Shown here: piece after piece, positions 26,530 through 42,506 of the stretch | How positions within the stretch are numbered: position 1 is the first letter of the stretch | Layout: every line of letters begins with the position of its first letter | Assembly (NCBI GenBank): GCA_964006375.1 | Contig: OZ023267.1 | Location: 83,392,906-83,456,905, forward strand | Direction of reading: 5' to 3' | DNA: 64,000 nt | Source of the DNA: Tillus elongatus | Taxonomy: Eukaryota; Arthropoda; Insecta; Coleoptera; Cleridae | The notes under the pieces: model-generated | What the model saw: the letters and a program-made list of their open reading frames with translations, nothing else | What the model was told of the DNA's origin: nothing | Database searches by the model: none | Made by a program: the position numbers and the translations under genes

Positions 26530-27170
26530 CTAAATTTCGCCCAACAAAGCCAGCTTCCTGCAGAGGTCGATAATTTTTGTGGGTGAAAGTTGATCCAGAT
26601 CTTCTGGAGCAAGCTTTGTCTTGTCAAAGAGCAGGTGTCTAGTACTGTCCGCCGCCGGACAGGAACACAGTATGTGCTCTGCTGTTTCATCACTCTTCAT
26701 ACACAGCCAGCACTCAGTTTCCTGACGGACTTCAATTCGGTACATGTGGTGACACAAGCAGCAGTGTCCTGTATACAGGCCGACTAGAGTACTGAGTTGT
26801 TGTCTGTTTAGCTCTAGAAGTTTTTTAGCCCTTGACCCTGACAGGCCATTTATGAAGGCCTTAGAGTGAGCTAATCCTGGCAGATTTTGCCATTGCTGGA
26901 TTGCCATTCTTTCTATCCAGGTCTTTAAGGTGCGTTTTGCTGCGCATGATGATATCATCAGCACAGGTTCAGGTCTGATGAAGTTCCTGGGCTCTACTCC
27001 TGCCAACCGCGTCGTCCGCAACATTGCCATCATGGGCCGAGTGACCCGGTATCCAGACCAGCGACACCTCATTGCAGCTGCCCAGTTCGTTGAGGGCAGA
27101 TTTACAACTCCATGCCCATTTTGAATTGTAACGGTAGGAACCAAGAGCCTTTATTGCAGCTTGGCTTATC
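26530..27170 (-). pseudogene. LINE RNase H end and C-terminal zinc-binding region
   Basis: One frame reads VWIPGHSAHDGNVADDAV (about 27010-27070), the RNase H signature following the YTTDGSKTDSGEGAYGS start in the preceding frame. The 26530-27144 frame then gives LVGLYTGHCCLCHHMYRI and CWLCMKSDETAEHILCSCPA, the CCHC-like tail seen in many RNase H LINEs. The frame changes between these parts inactivate the ORF. Confidence 0.8.
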
Positions 27171-30826
<3,656 letters not shown>

Positions 30827-31038
30827 TTTAACACCTCTAAGTGAGTGGTGAACGTGTCGCCACCTAGTTCGGAACCAAGTACTATGTTGTCACGCCCGCT
30901 CCAAATAACACAGGGTGTTAAAAATAGAGACGGTATACAACTAACTAACAATTTAAAAAATTGTTAGCCCTGGCCCATTTCTACCCCAATATAGGGACAA
31001 AGTATGTAAGACTAGATGCATTCTCGCAACAATTAGAA

Positions 31039-31079
31039 CCGTAGACCGGTTTCGCTCTCATTAGAGCTCTTCAGTACGG
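31039..31079 (-). ncRNA. Hammerhead ribozyme 1 (array 2)
   Basis: Core and all three helices identical to array 1 although the rest of the monomer differs. Confidence 0.87.
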
Positions 31080-31345
31080 CATATTAATTGTAGCAAAAAT
31101 GCACCAAAAATAACACGGCTATCGTATAGCCAGTCTTAAAACACTAAGTGAGTGGTGAACGTGTCGCCACCTAGTTCGGAACCAAGTACTATGTTGTCAC
31201 GCCCGCTCCAAATAACACAGGGTGTTAAAAATAGAGACGGTATACAACTAACTAACAATTTAAAAAATTGTTAGCCCTGGCCCATTTCTACCCCAATATA
31301 GGGACAAAGTATGTAAGACTAGATGCATTCTCGCAACAATTAGAA

Positions 31346-31386
31346 CCGTAGACCGGTTTCGCTCTCATTAGAGCTCTTCAGTACGG
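31346..31386 (-). ncRNA. Hammerhead ribozyme 2 (array 2)
   Basis: Identical core; a variant in the adjacent hairpin (CTATCCTATAG) lies outside the ribozyme. Confidence 0.87.
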
Positions 31387-31652
31387 CATAGTAATTGTAG
31401 CAAAAATGCACCAAAAATAACACGGCTATCCTATAGCCAGTCTTAAAACACTAAGTGAGTGGTGAACGTGTCGCCACCTAGTTCGGAACCAAGTACTATG
31501 TTGTCACGCCCGCTCCAAATAACACAGGGTGTTAAAAATAGAGACGGTATACAACTAACTAACAATTTAAAAAATTGTTAGCCCTGGCCCATTTCTACCC
31601 CAATATAGGGACAAAGTATGTAAGACTAGATGCATTCTCGCAACAATTAGAA

Positions 31653-31693
31653 CCGTAGACCGGTTTCGCTCTCATTAGAGCTCTTCAGTACGG
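31653..31693 (-). ncRNA. Hammerhead ribozyme 3 (array 2)
   Basis: Identical core. Confidence 0.87.
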
Positions 31694-31959
31694 CATACTA
31701 ATTGTAGCAAAAATGCACCAAAAATAACACGGCTATCGTATAGCCAGTCTTAAAACACTAAGTGAGTGGTGAACGTGTCGCCACCTAGTTCGGAACCAAG
31801 TACTATGTTGTCACGCCCGCTCCAAATAACACAGGGTGTTAAAAATAGAGACGGTATACAACTAACTAACAATTTAAAAAATTGTTAGCCCTGGCCCATT
31901 TCTACCCCAATATGGGGACAAAGTATGTAAGACTAGATGCATTCTCGCAACAATTAGAA

Positions 31960-32000
31960 CCGTAGACCGGTTTCGCTCTCATTAGAGCTCTTCAGTACGG
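31960..32000 (-). ncRNA. Hammerhead ribozyme 4 (array 2)
   Basis: Identical core. Confidence 0.87.
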
Positions 32001-32234
32001 CATACTAATTGTAGCAAAAATGCACCAAAAATAACACGGCTATCGTATAGCCAGTCTTAAAACACTAAGTGAGTGGTGAATGTGTTTAACACCCTGTGTT
32101 ATTTGGAGCGGGCGTGACAACATGGTACTTGGTTCCGAACTAGGTGGCGACACGTTCACCACTCACTTAGTGTTTTAAGACTGGCTATACGATAGCCGTG
32201 TTATTTTTGGTGCATTTTCGCTACAATTAGTATG

Positions 32235-32275
32235 CCATACTGAAGAGCTCTAATGAGAGCGAAACCGGTCTACGG
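32235..32275 (+). ncRNA. Hammerhead ribozyme 5 (array 2), helix I mismatch
   Basis: Only plus-strand copy of this array. CCATA replaces CCGTA, giving one A-C mismatch in helix I; box 1, helix II, GAAA and helix III are intact. Confidence 0.8.
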
Positions 32276-32319
32276 TTCTAATTGTTGCGAGAATGCATCT
32301 AGTCTTCTTTAACACCTCT

Positions 32320-32700
32320 GCTGGAGGAGGTTGGTCCGCATCTCTGTATCTGGAGAAGTAGGCCGAGCAGGCCACTACATCCAGCTTGGTCCCTCCGGTT
32401 GTGATCATGAGAAGGATGGCTGCCATGTCCTTGGTACAATATTCTGATAGTGCAAAATACTGCAAGTAGTTTCTGATCCAGATACAGGTTCTGGGGTTGG
32501 TACCAGACCCACCTCTACTATCTTACCAGGAGTATTACCTAGCCCGTTGGTTCGGTGCGAATTGGCGGTCCAGGGCTCTTGGAGAAGAGCAATGTCTATC
32601 TGCTCCTCTTAATTTCATGCTAAGGAGGTATGTAGCAGCCTTAGCATGATGCAGATTTGCTTGTATGCACCTAATAGTGGTGGTCATGGGACGATAATGG
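32320..32700 (-). pseudogene. LINE apurinic-type endonuclease N-terminus
   Basis: Frames encode TTTIRCIQANLHHAKAAT (start of the endonuclease domain), then TIALLQEPW with its catalytic E, then LDVVACSAYFSRYRDADQPP. The retrozyme array follows. A frameshift separates the first two blocks. Confidence 0.75.
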
Positions 32701-32740
32701 CTAGTCAAAAAGTGGGAATGGTAAGGAAAAGGGTTTTGGA

Positions 32741-33316
32741 TTAGGATAGGATTAGGGTGTATGATGCAGGCCCTCGAGAGGTTCTAATGGAAGGATGTAT
32801 CCTTCCACCTCCTCTATTGGGGCCCATTCTGCTGGTGGATAATTCCCTCTGCGGTGCCACTTCCTGAGGGTATATCGGGGGGGGGGGGGGGTGTGTTGTT
32901 GATTCCCCTCCACTCTCGGAAATGCCTGCTCCAGTCGCCGTAGGCTGACTGGCGATGGTGGTAATAGAGGCTGTGGGTTTATGCTCAGCCGCAGACCACC
33001 TTACCCTCGGCCCGAACAACACCTTCCCAAAGCCAAAGTATGGTCTGAAGCCAATTCCCTCTAGCGTAACCATGGACATTTCGTCGACTGAATATGTCCA
33101 TGTTTGTCCTGATGGTCCCGCCGCTTCTCGGTGTAGTACAGTCCACTCCCTAGTATTTAGGCCATCATTCATTCTTCTTAGTCTGAAGAATCCACCCTGT
33201 CTGGGATATATGCCACACAGTCGTGGGGCTTGGGAAGGTCCTGTCCTCTCACCAGCTTGAGAGCGAGCTGACTTCGCCAGCACAAGTAATAAGGAGCCAG
33301 CTAGGTCGACTTCCAC
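32741..33316 (-). pseudogene. LINE ORF1 C-terminal part
   Basis: 191-codon frame with a globular region (GFFRLRRMNDGLNTREWTVL, GIGFRPYFGFGKVLFGPR) resembling the DUF4780-like end of LOA-type LINE ORF1 proteins, then a proline-rich tail with PPPPPI. Position just 5' of the endonuclease supports ORF1. A G run at 32879-32891 lies inside. The family call is tentative. Confidence 0.5.
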
Positions 33317-33414
33317 AGCCCCGTGTGGCAGATGGGAGACTTTAGGAGCTCCCTGGGGAGGATTACGTTAGGGGCAGAGTTACCAAACTGCCGATGCCCG
33401 GTCATATGGGGCTA

Positions 33415-33815
33415 AAGCATTGAAAAAGTACTTTTTTTTTAAAGTCAACTTTTTCGACTGCAAAGAAGTATACCTTCTTTGTGTGAAACTAAATGAGCTT
33501 TCTTTATTTTTGTTCGAAAATGTGCATACAGGGTGGACAAAAAATTATGGCCATGTTAATGAACCAGTGTTGCTGTCGGTGGCGCCACCAAGCGGTAGTG
33601 GTGAAATTGATACCGTCATCATATTACACGTGATGCCTAATAATACCATGTCACATTTCGTAATAATATGTTGAACCACTTTTAAAATATTTGAAAAAGT
33701 AGCTTTAAGAAAAATTATTTAAACACCCTGTAAAACAAAAACGAGTAACATTATATTTTACTAAGGCATGTTGAGCCCAATCGCTTTATTTTTATGCCAG
33801 CTATCACCCCTTAGC
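33415..33815 (+). repeat. ~390-bp dispersed element, copy 3 (right flank of the LINE)
   Basis: GCATTGAAAAAGTACTTTTT ... CAGGGTGGACAAAAAATTAT ... GCCAGCTATCACCCCTTAG, directly repeated relative to copy 2. Confidence 0.8.
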
Positions 33816-33844
33816 TAATGTCCAAATAATTATGGGGCACCTTT

Positions 33845-34400
<556 letters not shown>

Positions 34401-34696
34401 TGTGACACTGTGACAGTCTTTCGTTAGAGAGCAGTTGGGTAGTGGGTATTTGAAAAATTTACAATATGAGGGAGACGATTTTAAGCGCCACCTACTTTTG
34501 CTGGAATCACCTCTCAAAAATGCCTCGCTGAAGAAAAGCAGGAAACATCAGCAAGACCTGTGAAAATTGTCTTGAGCAACACAAATTAAACACTGGTTTG
34601 TCTCCATCGTGATTTAATTAGCAATAAATTTTGATATATGGAGAACTGATAGAATGGATATGATTGACAGTTCGTTATGAATGAATATAAATATGA
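34401..34696. other. No gene seen
   Basis: No feature that can be assigned. Confidence 0.4.
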
Positions 34697-34805
34697 TATT
34701 TGATGAATAACGTTAATTAAAATTGATAATTGATGAGTAATGTTAACCAAACTTGACACTTGAGGAGTAATGTTAACTAAAATTGATACTTAAAGGGTAA
34801 TTTTT
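34697..34805. repeat. 30-bp tandem repeat, about 3.5 units
   Basis: Units start TTGATGAATAACGTTAATTA, TTGATGAGTAATGTTAACCA, TTGAGGAGTAATGTTAACTA and TTAAAGGGTAA; diverged, so old. Confidence 0.8.
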
Positions 34806-37800
34806 TATATTCTAATCCTAAAAATGTCGTCTGTGACATCCTAAACTCAGCTGGGTTCTATGTATTACACAGCATTGACGACTTTATTACATTAGAATGT
34901 CTTAATTTTTTTTTAATAAAATGAACACCCATAATCTGTCAAAAAAAAGGGGGGGAAATTTAGGTTTGTCCAATTTTTTTTTTCTTGAAAGAAATAATAT
35001 TTGAAATTCAATTTTATATCTGGCCTGCAATAAAAGGTGTGTCTTTCCTCTCGCCTGTCTTCTCTATGGTGCATTACAGGGCAGTGGATTCCGTCGAAAT
35101 TCTAGACGTCCTGGAAAACTCCAAACGTGACATAACCTTGTCTACTTGAGGAAAGGTGGTCCACTCAGATGCCGGACGGCAGGTATTCATCCATTTGTTA
35201 AACAGAAAATCAATAGTATGCCTTGGAAACCATCGAGGCCTCTGATGAGACAATCGCCGGAAATCGAAAAGGGAGAGTCCTGAAAGTGATTTACAATGTG
35301 ACTTCTGAAGTGGGTTTCAATTCGTTCGTTTCTTACCTTAGTCCAGCACAATAGTGAGTCACGGAAATTCGAACTAAGTGCTACTCATGTCATGAAAACA
35401 ATATGTGCACATGAACTAGAGGAAACACGTGTACGCTCCACGATAGCTGAAGGAAGAAGGCTTGATTGAAAACGAAAATGAATTCATAAGAATGTTGCTG
35501 CCAACCTCATCGGGAAACTCAACGAAACTTCAGAGCGGAATGCCTTTTCGGATGACAGGTCGGGATTTAATTATCAATCGAAATGCATGCTAACTTCCAG
35601 TCGGAAATGTTTGACAGCCAATCTTAATTCAACAAAGGACGATCTAATCAATCAATACCTGATATGCCGAGAGTATGTTTACATGACATAACCTGTGCCG
35701 GAGCAGGAATAAACAAAATCCAAATTAGGAAGTTGCACTCGTAATCATTAATCTGACCACTTCATCGTCCCGTATCCCGTACACATATTTCATGACTTTT
35801 CACTTCCTTGAACTGCACTTGTTTAAATACACGTTCTTACTACAAACACGGGAACACGCCAGTAGGTCAAATGTCCTGAAATATGTGAATCTATCTACTT
35901 TCCACTGAAACAATTTAACCTTTTAATAACACACACATGGCGCCAAATTCAAACCTCAACTGAACACACAGTTAATTAAAGTCGCTATATAAATACGTAA
36001 TTTTATACGCGGCACACCCTTTTAACAACAAAAAAAAAGTTAATTTCGTATAAATCTACTTTTCTACTAACCTGAAAATTTTTCAAATAATTTTCTAATG
36101 CTCATAAAAAATCAAATAAGCTTCTTAAGGCTGCGAAGAAGTACCTCCAACAGAGATAGAAAATATTATCGTGACAGGTGCTGCTGAAGATTAATGAAGA
36201 TCTTGAACTAGCGATTTCTTTGAAAACTGTATTATTCTATCGAAAGTCTTACTAAGTTGAACTACTTCTCAGGAGGTGACCTCACATTCGGCTTTGGTTT
36301 TGCAGAAAGCTTGTAATAATTTTACTTTCTCAGAAAAGCGACATTGTCATTTGTCTACTCTTATGTTAGATACCAAGCTTATGGCGCGGTAGATTGAAGA
36401 GCGGAGGATGGGGAAGATAAGAATTCTATTGTTACCTATGCCTTTAGATGAACTTGGGACAGACAATATTTGTAATATTTCTAAGCGGTCGAATGAATGG
36501 GGCGTCTATTCGGCATTTATCAGGCCGGAGAATAGAGTCACGTTATGGATTTTGAAGTCATCTAATCTTATTCTAATCTTATACAGAATCACTGTGTTCC
36601 CGCAAATCTTTATAAAAAAATTTGGTTATGAAGATTAGGCTTTTAAACTCTCAAAATATTTCTTCAAATGAACGCAAAATAATTTTGATTCAACTCCGAC
36701 ACATTAGCCCGCTCAATTTGACCAATAAAAAAAATTATTGCTGAAAAATGTAAATGTATTTTGGTAAAGCTTCGTTTATTTGTTGCCTTTCATATACTTT
36801 TGTGTACCAAAATTTAAGTTTCTAGGTTAATGGAAAATTGAGTTATAAAAATGTACAAGCTTTTAATTAAATTTGGTTACCACAAAGAGGTTGTAAGGGA
36901 TAGAGGTAACAAAGGTACAGTTTTGCAATGCAAGAAGCCTGTACACTTTTCCTGGCTGGGCAGAGTTTAGTGACTTAAGTTGGAGAAACGTCAGGGACGT
37001 ATTTAGGAATTTTTAGTTTGGTTAGAAATAAAACTGAAATTATTGAATCATTGAAATGTGATCTTAAGCTTTTGTATAAATAGGTAACCTAAAAAGGTTC
37101 GGAACGCAGCAAGTGCGTTATGGTAGTGAATTTTCATAACAATATTATATAATATATTTATATAAACTATAATATTTAGCCTTATATTAAAAGTTATGAA
37201 AATTACTTTATTTAATTAGGAACAGTAAAACAAGGAAAGAAGGGCAAGCAAAAACATGATCTATAACATATATATTTATAGAGTAATTTGGATACAAAAC
37301 TCAAACAAAGCAATTGATAAACAGGAAATATACTATAGAAAAATACACTAGAAAGCTGAACAAAAAAAATCCTGTGGTTGATGCATTGAGGGTGATTGTA
37401 TGCATGCAGGAGAACCCCCAGGAGGAACAGGGTTTCTGCTCCTCACCCAAAAATACGGGGGGTTCTCCTTCCCCTTGTGCATGCATACAACTACCTTCCA
37501 AGCATAAAGCACAAGAAAAATTTCTTGGGAGCAACCCCCAAGAAGGTTGCTGGACCTGGGCAAATATGGGTGTTGTACGGGGTAGACAGGGTTTAAAGGA
37601 GGTATTGCTGCAAAATATGAAAAACGCATGTTTTTAAAGTCCCTTAATTTTCTTGGGGGTTGTTTGCAACAAATTTGTCTTGTGGCCTGTATATCCGAGG
37701 GAGGTTCTAAGGATGTTGCTGGAAAAAAAATCTAAAAGCCTTATGCAGTCAACTGCAAATTTAGCGAAATTACATTCTACTTCGTTGCCTATAATGTATT

Positions 37801-38384
37801 TTTCAGATAATGTAGAATACAGCGTTAAATTAAATAGGTTCACTTGCATTTTAATTTCTTTTTTATTTTTATATTACATTTATAAGCAGAAGATAGGTAT
37901 AATTAAGAGGACCCTTAATTAACATTGCAGCAACACAAACTTGAAAAGTGGAGAAGTTATTTACAGTATGTTAACAGTTATAAACTTGATTTCATCATCA
38001 TGTCACAGTAGTATTCTGATAATAAAAAATTACATCTAACTGTATGTACACAACAGCTGGTGTGTTACCAGATGAGATGAAACGCCAAACTGACTGTACC
38101 ACAGCATTAGCATAATATTATTATGCTGCCACATAATTATATCTCTAGTAATGGTATCAAGTCTAAAACCTAAACTAGAGGCTAAATTTCCAATTTCTTC
38201 TCCTTTCTTTATGGTGTCTGTTTCTACTGTCCAATTTCCAATATGATATTGACAATCGACAATAAATGACACTACCACAAAATGACAAATGACAAGCTGA
38301 GCTTCAGCACAGACGCAGTCTAACAAAGTTGTCGGATAGAGTAAATTATGATTAGAGGGATACCTAAGTTAAAAATCATGAGAA
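34806..38384. other. Long stretch without recognised gene
   Basis: 35000-35700 is less AT-rich than its surroundings but has no long frame or motif. 37098-37140 is an inverted copy of the dispersed CAGCAAGTGCGTTATGG motif. 37390-37490 contains an imperfect inverted repeat (GTATGCATGCAGGAGAACCC against GGGTTCTCC...TGCATGCATAC). Short frames here (for example 37314-37637) show no recognisable domain. Confidence 0.5.
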
Positions 38385-38766
38385 ATGGGTAGTAGGTATT
38401 GCGCCACTCTGGCCAGACAGTGACGTCACAGGTAGTGGGGGTAGGAGTGGGGGTACCCCCTCCCCTAGTGGGCGGAGCCCCACCCCTTGTGGGCGGAGCC
38501 CCACCCCTAGTGGGCGGAGCCCCACCCCTTGTGGCCCGGCCCCCAAGAGGGCGTCCAGCCACGCCTTCAAGAGGGCGTCCAGCCACGCCCCCAAGAGGGC
38601 GTCCAAGATGGCTTCCAATGTAACCTGTATTCTAAGGTCATTGACCTGTCTAGGAAACTTTGGCCAGACAGTGACGTCACATGACTTGGGCCAGACAGTC
38701 ACATGCAAACATTCCAAAGTGTCTAACCTATTACTTCAAATTATTATATTTTGAAAAAAACCATTT

Positions 38767-38840
38767 GGAGCAGGTGAGTTTCGAACCCCGGGCACTCAGA
38801 TGGGAGGCAACGATGCTACCCATTGAGCTAAGCAGACGCT
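38767..38840 (-). tRNA. tRNA-like sequence in left arm
   Basis: Minus strand GCGTCTGCTTAGCTCAATGG ... GGGTTCGAAACTC: good A and B boxes but weak T and acceptor stems. The anticodon loop cannot be set reliably (CCC in one fold). Its mirror lies in the right arm. Confidence 0.4.
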
Positions 38841-39659
38841 TGTTAATTTATTGTTTTAGGCTGGTATATATACGACTTTTAATTACAAACAAACCATACA
38901 TGTAACATAATTAAAGTTTTTGTTATTATTAGACAAATGGATGATTTACAAAATAATAATATGTTTAATATTAGAGGCGGAACCAAAACGGAGGAACCAA
39001 AATGGCGGAATAAAAAAAAATGGCGGAATGAAAGATGGCGGTCTAACCTGTGATACCTTAAGCTGACATCCCTGATATTATAAAAAATGGCGGCTTTCGT
39101 TCTTAAAGATGGTGCCTTTTGCTGATAAAGATGGTTGAAGACTCCATTATTTAAAGATACGTCACCCCAACCTTTAGAGCCGACAAATGAGAGTGAGGTT
39201 GATAAGCGAGAATAATGGTATTGGTCGAAGACTCCATGATTTAAAGTTACGCCCCCCATTAAAACAAACCATTCATAAAGCTTTTGTTATTAGACATAAG
39301 ACATAATAATTAATATGTTTAATATTAGACAGACTATTAGATTTCGCATAGAAATTAGCCGAACGCCACAATTGTTATATGGGTAGGTTCTAAAAATAAC
39401 ACACAGAGGTCGTTGGCAAACAAAAGAAGGAAGTTCAGAAACAAAATAGACAACAGGTTCAAATAGGAAACCAAATATCGTAGAGACAATAGAGGTCGCT
39501 GGCAAAACAAAGAAGGAAGCTCAGAAACAAAATGGACAACAGGTTCAACTCTTAAGCTTAGAAACAATGGTTGGTTACAGGTTCAATTCCTTTCTACCCC
39601 TCGTGTTTAGTGTCATGTTACTCGTCTAAGTAAGCAGAATTAAAAAATGGCGACTAAAA

Positions 39660-40600
39660 TAAGATAAAAAACTTAAAACCCTTATCGCGGAAGATCCGTG
39701 AGATGTACGATAGAACCAACACATGCACGGTGTTAAGGAGGCCAAATCAAATTGGAATATACAATAAAATGGCCACTTCCGGTCTAAACTTTAAATCGTT
39801 ATATCTTTTCAACGGAAAGTGATAGAAATGAACCGACTTTAAAAATATATCGTTTCATAACAAGCTCTACAAGAAAATGAGATAAAAAACTTTAAATCCT
39901 TATCGCGGAATATCCGTGAGATGTACGATAGAACCAATACATGCACGGTGTTAAGGAGGCCAAATCAAATTGGAATATACAATAAAAGGGCCACTTCCGG
40001 TCTAAACTTTAAATCGTTATATCTTTTGAACGGAAAGTGATAGAAATGAACTGACTTCAAAAATGTATGTTTCGTAACAAGGTCTACAAGAAACTGAGAT
40101 AAAAAACTTTAAACCCTTATCGCGGAAGATCCGTGAGATGTACTATAGAACCAACACATGCACGGTGTTAAGGAGGTCAAATCAAAGTGGAATATACAAT
40201 AAAATGACCACTTCCGGTCTAAACTTTAAATCCTTATATCTTTTGAACGGAAAGTGATAGAAATGAACTGACTTCAAAAATATATCGTTTCATAACAAGC
40301 TCTACAAGAAACTGAGATAAAAAACTTCAAATCCTTATCGCGGAAGATCGGTGAGATGTACGATAGAACCAATACATGCACGGTGTTAAGGAGGCCAAAT
40401 CAAATTGGAATATACAATAAAATGGCCACTTCCGGTCTAAACTTTAAATCGTTATAACTTTTGAACGGAAAGCGATAGAAAGGAACCGACTTCAAAAATG
40501 TATGTTTCGTAACAAGGTCTACAAGAAACTGAGATAAAAAACTTCAAACCCTTATCTCGGAAGATCGGCGAGATGTACGATAGAACCAATACATACACGC
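39660..40600. repeat. ~218-bp tandem repeats, left arm
   Basis: CTTATCGCGG (last unit CTTATCTCGG) occurs at 39681, 39899, 40116, 40334 and 40551, a period of 217-218 bp. Units include TAAACTTTAAATCGTTATA and CCACTTCCGGTC. Confidence 0.92.
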
Positions 40601-41417
40601 TGTTCAGCAAAGCAAACTCTAATAGCATATTCAATAAAAATGTTACTTCCGGTAGACACTTCCGGTATAACCGTTCTTAGAGCTACATACATGTGTGACA
40701 CATCAAAATAATCGGCTTGTTGAACAGAAGAAATATAATATTTAAGTAAGTCAGAACAAGCTGTGTTAACACCTAAAAACAACACACTCTCTCTTAGACT
40801 TAATGAAGTTACTTTCAGAGAAAATTTCAACCATACCAGAAAGAACAGTAATCAATAGCGTATTTAAATGTTGACTACATCAAGTGATGCGTGCTACAGA
40901 CAAATTTTAGTACACCCTCTTAGACTTATTGAAGTTGACGGCACAGGCAGCTGTCAAGCGTACCTAACAAACCAAAGTAAATATGTCTTGAAGAACAGTC
41001 TTCAATTGCCCTAAACCAACACATCTCTATCATTTCAGAGTAATCTTAGCCATGTGACCAGTTAAACTAAGTATCTTGAAGTGGAGCTTTTATGTTTATG
41101 AGATATAAAATAAGAAAACCAAAGAGCTAATTGTCTATTACAACAACAAGCAGAAGGGGTTGACTTGGTACCTACAGCTGCTACATACTTGGTAAAAATG
41201 GGGTGCCACTAGCATTTCAGAGTAATTTTAACCACACAACACTCTAACTAACTGTCTTGAGATGTGGCTTTATGTGTTAATGGGTGGAAATAACAAAACT
41301 AAAGAGTTGATTGTCTATTACAACTGTCAGCTAAAGAAGCATTTAGGTAGCCGGAATACCGATATCCTAAATATTTCAAGAGTAATCTTAGTCATACAAC
41401 ACTCTTAACTAACTGTC

Positions 41418-41702
41418 TTGAGATGTGGCTTTATGTGTCATTGGTTGGAAAATAAGAAAACTAAAGAGTTGATTGCCTATTACAACAGTCAGCTGAAGGA
41501 ACATTTGGGTTATCGGAATACCGATATGCCAAATGTTCCAACCGAAGGAGCCCACTTAGAGTCATCTCCAGGGACTCGGAATACCGATGCCCTAGAAGTG
41601 TCGGAAGCAACATTTCAATTAACACCAACAACCGCTAAATACTTGTTGGACTTTAGTATGTTTGGTATTAAATTTGGCTTGTTGGATAACCAAGCATTTT
41701 AA
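41418..41702 (+). CDS. Unrecognised ORF in the repeat ladder, left arm
   Basis: 94 codons: MRCGFMCHWLENKKTKELIA, YYNSQLKEHLGYRNTDM, then PTEGAHLES and LTPTTAKYLL. The same protein pattern recurs in the 42129-42506 frame and, more decayed, at about 41100-41200 and 41290-41380, so the region is a tandemly amplified gene segment. No family is recognised. An identical mirror ORF lies at 45120-45404. Confidence 0.4.
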   Translation: MRCGFMCHWLENKKTKELIAYYNSQLKEHLGYRNTDMPNVPTEGAHLESSPGTRNTDALEVSEATFQLTPTTAKYLLDFSMFGIKFGLLDNQAF

Positions 41703-42128
41703 TGAAAAATGCAACAATTTTTATTTCTGCGTAAGCGAATTTAATCAGAAATATAGAACCAACCTTCAAGAAACCGAAAAAAGAGGATAAGAACATTAAG
41801 AACAAACATTCCGATACCGAAGTGATCCTAAACACACCATATGATGCAAATTCTGTAAATCTCTTTAACAGAAGAAAAACAGAAGTGAAACGTAAGACAA
41901 ATAGAACCGACGTACATAAAAGATGTGTCTGAGGAGAAACGTATACAGAACCTTATTGAGTTTACTAAGTTTTAAGTATACGAACATAACAGTCTATGTA
42001 CCAACCAACCAACCAACCAACTGTTTTTGAGGTGTAGCCTTTATGTATGTATGTAGGTAATTTAATTTTCGATAGTGTAAAATAAAATTAAAAAGTGTGA
42101 TATATGAAAAAATAAGAAAACTAAAGAG

Positions 42129-42506
42129 TTGATTGCCTATTACAACGGTCAGCTGAAGAAACAATTAGGTAGCCAGAATACCGATACCCTAAATATTTCA
42201 ACCGAAGGAGTTCACTTAGAGTCACATCTAGGGGGCCGGAATACCGGCCCCCTAGATGTGCCGGAAGCAACATCTCAAGTAACACCTAGAACTGCAACAT
42301 ACTTGGTAAAAATGGGTGGAGCTCAGATTGTAAACGACTTGATAGGTGGTACATATGTTTGCAAAGATTTCATTCTAAATTTAACCTGTTGGATATCCAA
42401 TCATTTCTATGAAAAGTGCAACCAACCAACTAACCAACCACCCAACCAACCAACCAACGTTGAGGGGCGTAGAGATAGCAAGCTATCTACAAGTGGACCC
42501 CTCTGA
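42129..42506 (+). CDS. Unrecognised paralogous ORF, left arm
   Basis: 125 codons: MIAYYNGQLKKQLGSQNTDT, STEGVHLESHLG, VTPRTATYLVKMGGAQIV, then a tail translated from CCAA-type repeats (NQPTNQPPNQPTN). The first 60 residues are a paralogue of the 41418-41702 ORF. The mirror is at 44316-44693. Confidence 0.4.
   Translation: MIAYYNGQLKKQLGSQNTDTLNISTEGVHLESHLGGRNTGPLDVPEATSQVTPRTATYLVKMGGAQIVNDLIGGTYVCKDFILNLTCWISNHFYEKCNQPTNQPPNQPTNVEGRRDSKLSTSGPL

Larger units (their letters stand above)
30839..32307. mobile_element. Retrozyme-like fold-back array 2 of 307-bp hammerhead monomers
   Basis: Four minus-strand monomers spaced exactly 307 bp, a turn at about 32085, then part of one plus-strand monomer. 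The 12-bp TSD TTTAACACCTCT lies at 30827-30838 and 32308-32319. Its monomers share variants absent from array 1 (CACAGGGTGTTAAAA for CACAGAGTATTAAAA, GAGTGGTGAAC for GAGTGGCGAAC, TAATTGTAGC for CAATTGCAGC). It interrupts the LINE endonuclease, so it inserted after the LINE. Confidence 0.85.

Noticed and set aside
35238..35275. CTGATGA...GAAA resembling a hammerhead core
   Set aside because: The intervening bases form no proper helix II and no helix III or helix I partner is present.
36408..36638. 76-codon frame
   Set aside because: No domain, splice context or compositional shift to support a gene.
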